From assembly GCA_017893485.1 (NCBI GenBank), contig CM030366.1, forward strand, positions 73,282,227-73,346,226: DNA of 64,000 nucleotides, read 5' to 3'. Numbering within the stretch: position 1 is the stretch's first letter; the number at the start of each line of letters is the position of its first letter. Below the pieces are notes generated by a model. That model did not search any database. It was not told the origin of the DNA and worked only from the letters and a program-made list of their open reading frames with translations. This document shows, piece by piece, positions 1 through 10,900 of this stretch. Source of the stretch: Hemerocallis citrina. Its lineage: Eukaryota > Streptophyta > Magnoliopsida > Asparagales > Asphodelaceae. The translations under genes and the position numbers were made by a program.

Positions 1-3000
1 CAAACCAGAGTGTGACCATCTCCAATTAGCTTTATTATGAGATTTCCAATCATAGGTACTGAGCAGATGTAGAAGATCACCAAAATCATGAGATTGTTGG
101 AGAGAAAGATTTCTACGAAAACCAATGTTCCAAACTTTACCATATCTATTAATGGAGTAGAGAGAGAAAACAGAAGCATTAGGAAAAGAAGCAATCTTAA
201 AGAGATCAGGAAAGGAGGATGCTAAACTACAATTACCAATCCAAATATCCGTCCAAAAATGAACATTCTTACCGTCTCCGCAAATCTTTTGAAGTCCACA
301 TTTAAAAGGGGCTGAAGCTTTCCAAATTCCTTTCCAAAAAGAAGAACCGACAGAATTAGGGAGAAAAGGAAAATCACTAAAGCATCTTCTTCGGAAATAT
401 TTCCTTTTAATAATTCTAATCCAAATTTTATCCTCAGTGTTCAAACAGTACCAAAGCCATTTACCAAGAAGAGCAATGTTTTGATTACGAAGGTTTATAA
501 TACCTAAACCACCTTCCTCTTTATTTTTACAAACTCTAGTCCAATTCATAAGACATCTCCCTTGATCAGATTGGATAGAAGATCCAACCCAAAAAAACCT
601 CCTTCTCAGACTATCAATCTTTTTGATAACCCAAACAGGGATATAGAAGAAAGACATAAGATAAAGTGGAATACTAGAAATAACAGAATTAATAAGAATA
701 AGTCTACCAGCTCTAGAGAGGGACCTTCCAGACCAACTATTGAGTCGTCTTTCAATTTTGTCAATAACAGGAAACCAATCAGATTTGTGAAGTTTACCAA
801 TTCTCAGTGGGATACCTAGGTAGTTGAGTGGAAAAGAACCTTTAGGACAATTCAAGAAGGCTGAGATCTCTTCTTGTCTATTATCATCACCTCCAATCCA
901 CATATAAGCAGATTTGGAGAAATTAATTTTCATGCCAGAAACACTCTCAAAACAATAAAGGAGGAATTTTAGATTTCTAAGCATAATACCATCACAAGTA
1001 GAAAAAAGAATAGTGTCGTCAGCATATTGTAAATTAAGAATGCCCCTAAAAGATGGGAAGCTACCAACACCTTGGATATAACCATTATCCCAAGCATTCG
1101 ACAACATACAATTGAAAACATCTGCAACAAGAACAAAAAGAAGGGGGGAGATAGGATCACCCTGTCTAAGGCCTCTTTTGCATTTGAATTTCCTCCCTTC
1201 AGTGTTATTAATAATAACAGAAGAAGTGCCTGATTGAAGACTATTGAGAATCCAATCAATCCATTTAGAACCAAAACCTCTAGCAATGAAAATTTTCTTT
1301 AAAAAATTCCAATTAACTCTATCATAAGCCTTTTCAAAATCAAGTTTCAATAGAATTCCTTCAGAGTGATCTTGATGAATAGAATGAATTGTTTCTTGAA
1401 CTACAGCAAGACTATCTAAAATAAACCTATCCTTGATAAAGCCAGATTGAGAAGAACCAACAAGAAGACCAATCACCTTAGCTAGTCTGTTAGCTAAAAC
1501 CTTCATAATAATTTTGAATATGACATTAAGAAGACTTATAGGTCTAAATTGAGAAACTTTATTAGCTCCAGGACATTTTGGGATAAGGATAATATGAGCA
1601 TAGTTAATTCTAGAAAAATCAAGAGTGTAATCAAATAATTCTTGAAAAACACCCATAATATCCTCCTTAAAATCATTCCAAAATATTTTATAAAAGAAAG
1701 TAGGAATACCATCAGGGCCAGGCGCAGAATCAAGAGGAAGACCACAGATGGCTTCAAAAATTTCAGCTTCAGAGAAAGGAACTTCTAAACATTCAAGATT
1801 AACCCTGTTAGAGGGTGGATATAATTGAGCCCAATTAATGTCTAAGAAAGTTTCACCAGGATTCCCCATCAGGTCTTTATAAAAATTAAAGAACTCTTGG
1901 TGAATAAAAGATGGATCAGAAGAGAGTCCCCCACTAGTTTCAATAGAAAGAATCTGGTTTAATCCTCTCCTATGAGAAGCATAATTATGAAAGAATCTAG
2001 TATTACCATCACCCATCGTAAGCCATTTAACTTTTGCTCTTTGACACCACTTTATTTTATCTAATTCCAACAAATGAAGGTATTCTTTTTGACAAGTAGA
2101 TCTTAAATTCCTATCAGAAATTGAGAGAGGATTCTGTTCCTCAAGGATATCCAGAGAATCAATCTTGTTTTTCAGTAAAAGTTTCCTCTCTTTCAAAGGG
2201 CCAAATCTTGATTTAACCCAAAGTTTGCAACCATTCTTAATGTTTTTGATCTTAGCAAGAAGTCTTCTGAGACCAGCATATATATAAATATTGACAGAAT
2301 TTAAGCAAATAGAAATCATAGAGAAGAAAGGAGGATCTTCTAACCAGAACTTCTCAAATTTAAAGCAGTGAGGTTTAGGAGAAGCTGAAGAAGAGTATAA
2401 AATCAAAGGAACATGGTCTGAAATAATATTGGAGGTAGCATGAACATAAGACAAAGGAAAACTAGAGTTCCAATCACAAGAAATAAGAAATCTATCAAGC
2501 TTAGCAAAACTAGGAATAAGTCTCTTGTTAGACCAAGTGAATTGTCTACCAAGAATGGGATAGTCCACAAGGTTAAGGCTACTAATAACATTATTGAAAT
2601 TATCAGAATCAATTCTATTATAAGTGAACCCACTTCTTTCAGAGATAAAGCGAACAGCATTGAAATCACCCCCAAAGATAACCCAACCATTTATAAAAGA
2701 TTGCCACTGTAGGAATTCATTCCAAAACTCATCTTTAAGAGGTTGAATACAAGGACCATAAACAGAAATGAATAAAAGTGAACAATTGTAAGTAAAACAT
2801 TCCAGTTCCACAGCAAGAAAAAACTTCTTTTTAAAAACATTTGTACACTTGAACAATTGTTCTTTAAAACCAATAAGCAAACCACCAGACGAACCCTCAG
2901 AATTTAAAGAAATCCATTCAGTAATAATAGAGTCACCTAAGGATCTAAATAAAGAGGGAGAGGGAGAAGGTAATTTAGATTCTTGAATCGCAATAATATC

Positions 3001-3087
3001 ACAATGAGAAGAGACAATGAAGTCAAAAACAGCTAACCTCTTTTCCTCACTACCTAAACCTCTTATGGTCCAAGTTGATATAATCAT
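1..3087 (-). CDS. LINE ORF2 protein: endonuclease / reverse transcriptase (runs off window)
   Basis: ORF2 nicks target DNA and primes reverse transcription of the LINE RNA. I read the frame from the ATG at 3087 to position 1 and found no stop codon in 1029 codons; an in-frame TAA directly precedes the ATG. Order: AP-type endonuclease about residues 1-230, starting MIISTWTIRGLG, with GGDFN near residue 142 and ISDH near 224. The reverse transcriptase follows, with APGPDGIP near 455, SQSGFIKDR, GLRQGDPISPLLF and the catalytic LQYADD near 689. From about residue 830 comes the zf-RVT-type region (ALLGKWLW, FWTDIWIGN). The start overlaps the ORF1 stop as ATGA, which suggests reinitiation or coupled translation. 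The reading frame is intact as far as it can be seen; the remainder is off the left edge. Confidence 0.92.
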   Translation of the reverse strand, partial: MIISTWTIRGLGSEEKRLAVFDFIVSSHCDIIAIQESKLPSPSPSLFRSLGDSIITEWISLNSEGSSGGLLIGFKEQLFKCTNVFKKKFFLAVELECFTYNCSLLFISVYGPCIQPLKDEFWNEFLQWQSFINGWVIFGGDFNAVRFISERSGFTYNRIDSDNFNNVISSLNLVDYPILGRQFTWSNKRLIPSFAKLDRFLISCDWNSSFPLSYVHATSNIISDHVPLILYSSSASPKPHCFKFEKFWLEDPPFFSMISICLNSVNIYIYAGLRRLLAKIKNIKNGCKLWVKSRFGPLKERKLLLKNKIDSLDILEEQNPLSISDRNLRSTCQKEYLHLLELDKIKWCQRAKVKWLTMGDGNTRFFHNYASHRRGLNQILSIETSGGLSSDPSFIHQEFFNFYKDLMGNPGETFLDINWAQLYPPSNRVNLECLEVPFSEAEIFEAICGLPLDSAPGPDGIPTFFYKIFWNDFKEDIMGVFQELFDYTLDFSRINYAHIILIPKCPGANKVSQFRPISLLNVIFKIIMKVLANRLAKVIGLLVGSSQSGFIKDRFILDSLAVVQETIHSIHQDHSEGILLKLDFEKAYDRVNWNFLKKIFIARGFGSKWIDWILNSLQSGTSSVIINNTEGRKFKCKRGLRQGDPISPLLFVLVADVFNCMLSNAWDNGYIQGVGSFPSFRGILNLQYADDTILFSTCDGIMLRNLKFLLYCFESVSGMKINFSKSAYMWIGGDDNRQEEISAFLNCPKGSFPLNYLGIPLRIGKLHKSDWFPVIDKIERRLNSWSGRSLSRAGRLILINSVISSIPLYLMSFFYIPVWVIKKIDSLRRRFFWVGSSIQSDQGRCLMNWTRVCKNKEEGGLGIINLRNQNIALLGKWLWYCLNTEDKIWIRIIKRKYFRRRCFSDFPFLPNSVGSSFWKGIWKASAPFKCGLQKICGDGKNVHFWTDIWIGNCSLASSFPDLFKIASFPNASVFSLYSINRYGKVWNIGFRRNLSLQQSHDFGDLLHLLSTYDWKSHNKANWRWSHSGL

Positions 3088-5760
3088 TTAAAACAGTGTA
3101 CACCTCCTCTGTTCAATTCTAGTTGAACAATTTTATTAAAGTCTTGAGAGTCAATGTTAATAAGACCAGAACTAGCAGTAAAATTATCTAAATAATCAGG
3201 AGTAAAGGAATCAAAATGACATCTAAAAATAGAGCCAAGGCCAGTACCTTCCACAGGAGACTGGATCACAGGAGCAGGGATTTCCAAATTCCTGACTTGA
3301 GCAATGAGAGCTGCTTTCTCCATAATAGGTTGACTACCATCCAATTTCTGTTCAACCCTCAGACTGCTTCTAAGAGGACCATAGTGTAAAGAAGAGTGTT
3401 TCCTTTTCTTATACACCTTAGAACATGATCCCACACATTTCTGAAGAATATTTGAATCAGCACACTCAGAAGGCTGAGAGTCAGGATAGAAAATTGCTAA
3501 AGGTATAGGAGTGACATCCAAGGAGTCAGACAAAGGTTCATCACACATATCCGGAGCCCAAAGAGTGTCACAGATAGGGGGAGAATTAATATTTGCAAAG
3601 TTCAAAACAGCAGACTCTTCATAGATGGACTCTTCATAGATGGAATTCATGTCTAAATTGGGGGAGAAACTCAGCATCCTATTAGGGACAAAGGATGGAA
3701 CAAGAAGACTAGGACAGAAGATATAGTTATTGAAAAGATAGTCACTAGCAAATGGAGGAGAATAGCCCAACATCAGAGAAAGAAGGAGATCATTCCATAT
3801 AGTACCCTTAGGCAGGTTTAGTTTTAGAGAAAGGCAAGTGTTCAAATGAGACTCCAAGGACAAACTCTTATCAGTTTCCACCAGAGCTAAGATATTATCA
3901 GAATTGTCAATAACATCTTTCACAGGATTGATAACAATCTCAGTGAGTGAGGGAGATAACTGAATGTTAGGAGGATTGAGACAAGCAACCTGAACTAAAG
4001 ATGTAGAGTCGCTTATGGATTGATTAGTCATATAGCCCTTAGAAGCAGAAGGAATTTTCCTGATCCAAGTAGAGGATTTACCCTTTCCAGATTGAACATT
4101 ATCAGATTTAGAAGGAAAAGTGTGAACCAAGGAAGACGAAGACAGTCCTTGAGTCTTTGAAGGACCCTAAGAATCCCATTTTTCATTGATTGATTCATCA
4201 TTCACAGGAACAGATGAAGAAGAAAGGTTCACATTATGAGCAGGTAAATCAGGATAAGTCACAGTAATTTTGAAGGCACGAGTACCTACCCACAAGATGT
4301 AATCAAATATCAAAGGAGCAGATGGACATCTAAGAAAGTCAGCAATAACTTCAAGATGTCCATTACTAAGTCTGTTCTTAGCAGAAAAGCCAACAAAATT
4401 ATCAATACATCTAGAGACATGGCTAAAGGAGGAGAAAGATTCACAATAAGGAGGTATTCCAGAAACAATAGCCCTAGTCTTCGCAAGCCCTAAAGAACGA
4501 CTCGAAATACCAAATTGCAGCCAATTTTTAACCGAGAAGGTTGCCTTGCCAAACCTAAGATCTTGACCTTTGAGATTTTCTAAACATTTGAAGTTGGGAC
4601 ATTTGCAAATAAAATCCCCATTTAGGAGCATCCACAAACCCCAGTCCCACCCAGGAATTTGAAAACGGGCATCTAGGAAATTAGCAAGGTCAGGAGCAGT
4701 GATCGAACCAGACTTAACAGAGATAACACCCTCCGTGTTAAGGAGAAGACAACGATCTTTCATCTCCTGAGAGAATTCACAATACACTTCAACCTTAGAC
4801 TCACTAATCAGGTCAGAATGAGATATAAGTGTAGAACCGGAACCAGGAGAAGGAGAGAAGGATCTAGACTTAAGAGGATCAGAAAAAGAGGAAACCAAAG
4901 GACGTGGTCCAGAAGAAGAAGAAGGAGGAGGGCCCAAAAGACTATTACCAGATACCTGCCTATCATCCCATGCTTTCGCAATAACCGAAGCAGTCTCCAC
5001 CACCTTCAAATCAAGGTGGTTAGCAGCTGACAAATCAGAACCAGAAGAAGGATCTTGACTGGATCTAGATCCCTGACTCCCTCCAGGTCCCGATCTACCC
5101 CCACCATGAACAAACCGACCTCCACTATAGCCAGATCTACCACCCCCAGCCCTCCCTCTTCCGACTCCAAACTTTCGAGAAGGGCATATGCTTTGATGAT
5201 GCCCTTTCCCACCGCAAGAATGACAGATAATCATGTTACGACACTCTTTCTTGAAGTGACCTTTTTCCAAACACTGAAAACAACGAAGAGATGAAGACGA
5301 GGAAGAAGAAGGGAAAGAAAATTTGCTAGAAAGTTTTGGGGAAGAAAGTGGACAAGAAGAGGAGGAAGCAGTGAGTTTATTAAGCTTCTGACCAGCTGTA
5401 AAAGAATGTTGATGGAGGTCTTTTTTAAAGATATCCACCCAACTTTTACCAGAAGACGAAATGGCCAACCCCTCCTTTTTGGCGCATGAAGTCTCGAGAT
5501 GCGCAATTTGCCTAGGGTTCTGTTCCCCAGGTGTCAGACCATCATTACCTTTCCCATCAAAAACCCCCAGAATCACGTGAAGCATACGGAAGAGAATCAC
5601 GCGCTAAACACATAGAAAGAAGGTTATACGCATATGGAGAGAATTCCACATCAGAAGGAGAGAGATGAAGAGAGATAGGAGAAGACGAAGAAATTCTTGA
5701 AAAGTTAACAGGATTCTTTGGCGAAGACGAAGAGTTTCTTGAGATTCTTGAACTCTCCAT
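3084..5760 (-). pseudogene. LINE ORF1, zinc-knuckle nucleic-acid-binding protein with two lesions
   Basis: ORF1 proteins of plant L1 elements bind the LINE RNA. Two CCHC knuckles are visible, CFQCLEKGHFKKEC and CHSCGGKGHHQSIC, followed by a Gly/Arg-rich stretch (RAGGGRSGYSGGRF). A DUF4283-like fold probably lies downstream, judged only by position and general character. The likely start is the ATG at 5760 (MESSRISRNSSSS). Two breaks are seen: the frame shifts inside a homopolymer run at about 5557-5566 (five A then five C on the plus strand), and an in-frame TAG lies at 4167-4169. Beyond the TAG the same frame is open for 348 further codons to a TGA at 3084-3086. The uninterrupted product would be about 890 residues, long for this family but in keeping with the serine-rich tail. 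Confidence 0.8.
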
Positions 5761-5775
5761 CTTTTTGAAGAAAGT

Positions 5776-6289
5776 TTATATAACATGTATACTAGTCCCA
5801 CAATACTAATGCAATATGCCCATTTTATTCATACATGATTCTTTTTTTTTATAAGCTAGCTTTTTTTACTCATACATGATACACAACAACTTATACATAT
5901 TATGAACTTGAATAAACTTTTAACCCAGTTGATTTCAAGAGCAGGAGACTAATCTTCCATCAATAAGGTGAAGGGTGGAGCCGAGCTTAAGAAGCATTTG
6001 CATCTCTCTATTATTGAATTCAACATCAAAGTTCAAACTAGGCTATATATTCTGGAATAGAAATCAAAATTGTTACTTATTTTTAGTTCTCTCTGGGGTT
6101 TTGGTGGTGTTAACGTAGTATCAGAAAGTAGTAATAGAAGGTTTTGGCCCAGATTTGCATTAGTTTTTTTACTCAGGTATTTTATCAAACAGTTTGTTTT
6201 GTTATTTATGGATGAGAGGGATATTTTGGACAATAATATTAACATTCTTAGGAAATATGTAGCTCAACCAAACATAGGAAATTAAGTTT
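5776..6289. other. intergenic, no gene seen
   Basis: AT-rich DNA between LINE-A and the Tourist-like end. Short open frames occur on both strands but have no recognisable motif or start context. I see nothing functional here. Confidence 0.5.
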
Positions 6290-6410
6290 CAACTAACATT
6301 CCCAAATATGTTTAAGACCTACCAAACATGTTTTATGATTCCTAGGAATCATAAATCCCAGAATTTATGATTTCCAGGAAACAAAAAAAAAAATCCTTGT
6401 ACCAAACGCC
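6290..6410. mobile_element. Tourist/Harbinger-like MITE end (remnant)
   Basis: The stretch has short inverted motifs around ATTCCTAGGAAT and ends in TTGTACCAAACGCC. This is the same terminal style (CCAAACGCC, inverted as GGCGTTTGGTA) as the Harbinger end at 58459. No matching left terminus was found upstream, so only one end seems to be present. Confidence 0.3.
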
Positions 6411-6517
6411 CTCTAAGGTCTTCTCCCATTATAATATTAGATTAGATTAGATAATAGATAATATACGCCCTCTAAGGTCTTCTCCCATTATAATATTAGA
6501 TTAGATTAGATAATAGA

Positions 6518-6524
<7 letters not shown>
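6407..6524. repeat. 59-bp tandem duplication
   Basis: Two copies of a 59-bp unit (6407-6465 and 6466-6524) begin CGCCCTCTAAGGTCTTCTCC and differ only at the last base. Each contains a short ATTAG iteration. It spans the junction between the Tourist-like end and a Helitron-like start. Confidence 0.9.
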
Positions 6525-6568
<44 letters not shown>

Positions 6569-7745
6569 TAGATTTTCCCGTGGGCACGTGCCTATGGCAC
6601 GTCTTCAGAACGATACGACATATGAAAGTCTTGTAAACAGTAAAACAACAATTATGTAGCTCAAGTTTGAATAGTAAAACAATAATTAGTTGTAAATAAA
6701 AATCCATGTTTTCATTAGTATATGTTGAAAAATAATTATAAATTGGGGTGTAAAATATAATTCTTACAACTTTGAGTGTGGAAAATGATGAAATTTAACT
6801 GTTGATGAGATATTTGCTATTTTCAATGTAACATGAGCAATAAAAAAATGTCTTAAAAATATGAAAATTTACAAACTTAAAATCTAAAAATATAATTTCA
6901 GAGTAAATAGAGAGAGAATGAGAGAGAGAGCGAGAGAAATAAATAAATAAGTTGTTTTGGGAAAATTTGAATTTGAGTTTTGGGGAAAAACTTTTGGGCG
7001 GGAAAATATGTTTTGTGAGGTTAGATCTGGACCATTGATTTCAATCCTATTGAATGATAGTCACTTGATAGCTTTCTTTGTGTTTTATTATATAGATACT
7101 AGTATTTTTCACGTGCGATGCACATTTTGATAAAGAGTTGGAGTTAAACGTGCAATACACGTAAGTTATTATAAAAAAATGGAGTTAAATGTATTTTTTA
7201 AAAATTAAGAATGAAAAACATTGATGTGTACGTGCAATGCACGTGTTGAAAATAGATTTGGAGTTGCACGTGCGATGCACCTGTTTGTTTGGTGACAAAA
7301 GTGATATTTCTTTTGTGACAAAAAAATATTTAAAATTGTTTATTTGTGACAAACTCTTCCAATAAATAGTAAGTAAATATATTATATTATAGATAGATAG
7401 ATAGATGGATATTAATTTACAAATGTGATGCATGTTCAATATAAAAAAAAAAAAAATTAAAAAAATTTGACATAATGAGAACTCGAACTTCAGACCTCTT
7501 CATATTAGTTATGCACTCATGATGCACGTTTTGGTAGATTGACAAATGATACTAAGGTCTCCTCTCATTATAATATTACTAGTAATCTGCACGTTTTTAT
7601 AAATATATGTATATTTTTAAAAAAAAATGACATTATCTGGCATCGAACATAAGACCTCATTCATATTAGTTATGCATGTGTAGTGCACATATTTGTTTAG
7701 TTACAATGTACGTGACAAACTCTCCCGTTAAAATAGTAGATTATT
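6418..7745. mobile_element. cluster of Helitron-like termini and fragments
   Basis: Three or four copies of a 'TCTCCCATTATAATATTA' start motif occur near 6420, 6479 and 7560, with a weaker one near 7725. Each is followed within about 100 bases by CTAG and a short palindrome such as CACGTGCGATGCAC or GTACGTGCAATGCACG. TC-starting AT-rich ends followed by 'CCGTGC...GCACGG' palindromes are typical of plant Helitrons. No RepHel coding sequence is present, so these are non-autonomous pieces at best. Exact element boundaries could not be fixed. Confidence 0.4.
6524..6569. repeat. (TA)n-(CA)n microsatellite
   Basis: An uninterrupted TA dinucleotide run passes into CA repeats directly after the second copy of the 59-bp duplication. 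Confidence 0.9.
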
Positions 7746-7783
7746 AGATTAGATATTAGAGACATTAGAGATATTAGATTAGA

Positions 7784-7793
7784 GATATATATA
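7784..7793 (+). promoter_or_regulatory. possible TATA box of the Pumilio-like gene
   Basis: GATATATATAC lies about 115 bases upstream of the candidate start codon at 7904, followed by a CT-rich leader that looks like a plant 5' UTR. It falls at the edge of repetitive AT-rich DNA, so the assignment is weak. Confidence 0.3.
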
Positions 7794-7903
7794 CTTTAAC
7801 TCCTCCACTTCCAATCTCCTATCCTCATTTCTCATCTCATCTGATCTTATTTAGTAGTGTGTGCTTCTACCTCATTCCTCATTCAGTTGTTGTTTCGACT
7901 AGG

Positions 7904-10900
7904 ATGACCATCGACAGGAACCAAGAGAGGGAAATGGAGTTGCTCGGATGAGATCCCTCTTGCCACATCCCTGACTACCATCATACCATGCTTGGCCATG
8001 AGATCGACGTTGTCTTCAACTTGATCAATGGCTTTAATCTATGTACATTAGGGTGATCCCATCAACCCTTTTGGACTTTTGGGTCTAAGAAACCCGATCG
8101 GTCCTCCTCAGTCCCCTCTGTTCGTGCCTTAGATGGCAATGTGGGTGAGAATTACCCTTATGTATTTTCATCCGCATTGGGATTCCAATGTGTTGAACCT
8201 CTCGGTTCTCCGATCCCAAGTAGGTCTTCGTCACCAGTTGAAAGTTTTCATAGTTTTGAGAGTTCCAATTCTAATGTGGTTGAAAGGAGGGGAGTTGGTA
8301 GTAGTAGTAATGGGTGTTTGTATGGGTCTGTTCATGAGAATCTGATGATGGGGAATGATAGGTATATTTATTTTCTTGCGAAGGATCAGCATGGGTGTAG
8401 GCTTTTGCAGAGGAAGTTTGATGAGGGGAGGCATTATGTGGATCTGGTCTTTTATGGGGTCATTAACGATGTCGATGAGTTGATGATGGACCCGTCTGGG
8501 AATTACTTGATGCAGAAGATGTTTGAGGTTTGCAGTGAAGAGCAGAAGACGTCGATTCTCCTCGTGCTCACTGAGGATCCGACTGCACTCATCAGGATCT
8601 CTTTAGACACTCATGGTTATAAATAATATCTCTTGAACCTTTCTTGTTTGTTTGATTGATTGATTGTTTGTGTTGTTTTGCTTGGATGCGTATACAAGGA
8701 ATACGTTTGGAAGGCTGTCGTTTAATTTCATGAATTGATGCCCTTTTAGACTTTGGACAATCGTAGTTATTGAGGATATCATATATATATTGTTTCAGGA
8801 CAAGGTCTGTGCAGAAGTTGATTGAGAGTATTAAATATCATCGGCAAATTGCTCTGCTTGTAGCAGCTCTCAAACCAGGGTGTCTTGAACTTATCAAGGA
8901 TGTGAACGGGAATCATGTTGTACAACATTGCTTGGCATGGCTTAGCACAGAGGATGCTAAGGTAACTTGACATAACTCTCATGATTTAGTTTCTAGAGCG
9001 GTACTATATGATCTGGCAAATTTTACTTGCAAGTGCTTCTTATTTCTCTCGAATTTGAAACGATTCTACTTCTTGGATAGCTCCCCTCTCCAGTAATGCT
9101 GCATGTATTTTCTCAGTAATACTATAGGATCTAGGCAATTTTTAGGTGTGTGAAAATGCAATAAGCATTCTCCTTAGCAAATTCCAAAGTTATTTATACT
9201 GGCAACATTCTCTCAAATACATCCTCTCTTGATTGTTCGAGTGAAATAGCTTAAACATATAGTATCAAATGTATTTCCATTATCCAAATGATGACAAATT
9301 CAGGGTCCACCTAGAAAAATTAAGAGAGATTTCTTCTCTTGTTTCTTAATGTACTTTTTGAGACAAAGCCAAAAGTCCCCTGCATTTTATTAACGGAATT
9401 TACGAATATTATCTGGAAGGGAAGGATCAATAATGGTGGTGCCATAATGCCATTTGGGAAGACTGATAGGATTGCCGTTGGTGGAGCAAAGACTCGAGGT
9501 TGGCCTGGTAGGACTCGGCTTGTGAGAATGAGACCATCTCCCACCACGTTTGTCATCTCTCATTTTTAGCTAAAATAGCATATTTAGGAAGAAAAATATG
9601 CTCCAACAGGACTCACTAAGCCACTCGCCAATCTAGATATCTTAGATTTAATCACCAGATTTGGCAAAGTTTTTTTGCTCGCCAAACTTTCCTTTCGTTC
9701 TTTCCGCCTCTCGAAACCCAAAAAATAAAATCAAAACTCACAAAAAAAATCGAAACCAAGTCCAAATATGATCACGAACCTGCGGAATAACTTGCAAGAT
9801 CGGGAGGACGAACGTCGCGCGCGCGCGAAATCTGATCACGAACGTCTCGCGAACTAGCGAAATCGCAATCACGAACGCACGAACTCTCGATCTCGCGAAA
9901 TCTTATGATCGCGAGGAAGCTTTTTTTAGGCTTGGGCTTTTTTTTGGGTTTGGGCTTTTTATTTAAAAAAAAAATCAATTTAATTTTTAGTTTAAAAATA
10001 TCTATGGCTAGCCAAAATAGCTAGCATGGTTGGAGTGTAGACTTTTTTTGCTAGGCAAATTATCCAATTGTTCTTCATTTGATTATTCTAGAGAGCCAAA
10101 AAGGCTAACGTAGTTGGAGATGCTCTTAGCGATCGACATGATGAATAATGTGACACAAAAACATGAATGACAAGGGCTTATAATCATGGTAGTAGAGCTA
10201 TATTATGTCCTGTGACTAAATTTTCGGTATCACACAAATCTTTCTGTGTCCAATAAAAACAGAAAGCCATAGAACTAGTGTATTCCTTCAAGTTATGCTA
10301 GTATTTGGCTCCAAGTCAGTGAATTTGCTACTAAACTATAAGGCATAGCTCAATAACTAATTTACAGTCCATAACTACGACAATCCAAACTGAAGGCCAG
10401 ACTTGAAAATATATGTACTCGATTTTCAGTACTCCTATGTACTAATTTTTTAACTTTTATTTTTGATAATTCCTATGTACTAATTATAATCCTCATTCTC
10501 TTCTCTATATAGTTTATCTTTGATACTGCCACAATGTGTTGTGTTGAAATTGCAACTCAAAGGCATGGATGTTGTGTCTTGCAACGCTGCATTAATTGTT
10601 CCTCCGGACAATATCGAGCAAACCTGACTGCAAAAGTTACTGCCAATGGACTTCTCCTTGCTCAAGATTCTTACGGGTAATCATTTTAAATGTTCGTGAG
10701 AATTATATATTCAGTTAGCTTTCAGATATATATATGCATGCAGACATGGATGAATTGATGACAGATGGATGTACAGATATTCTTTGAACATAAAAACTAT
10801 TATCATATATGGTAATTAACGACTTCTCTATTGCCTCATTTAATATCATTTCTTCTTTTTTGTGGCAGAAATTATGTTGTCCAATACATTCTGGAATTGA

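Larger units (their letters stand above)
1..5775 (-). mobile_element. LINE-A, L1-type non-LTR retrotransposon (3' end outside window)
   Basis: A minus-strand LINE with ORF1 (zinc-knuckle RNA-binding protein) followed by ORF2 (endonuclease, reverse transcriptase, start of the C-terminal zinc-binding region). The 3' end, poly-A and left target duplication lie beyond position 1. The 5' end is placed just upstream of the ORF1 start at 5760 and is uncertain by tens of bases. ORF2 is uninterrupted over everything visible and ORF1 has only two lesions, so the copy looks young compared with the other LINEs here. Its ORF2 resembles that of LINE-B (18610-50484), so they are related families or subfamilies. 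Confidence 0.9.

Noticed and set aside
969..1286. 105-residue hydrophobic frame on the minus strand
   Set aside because: It is an out-of-frame shadow of the LINE-A reverse transcriptase, which is open in the neighbouring frame over the same bases.
9320..9569. Open frames on both strands in the large PUF intron
   Set aside because: No domain, and the region lies in intronic repeat-like DNA next to the MITE-like element.
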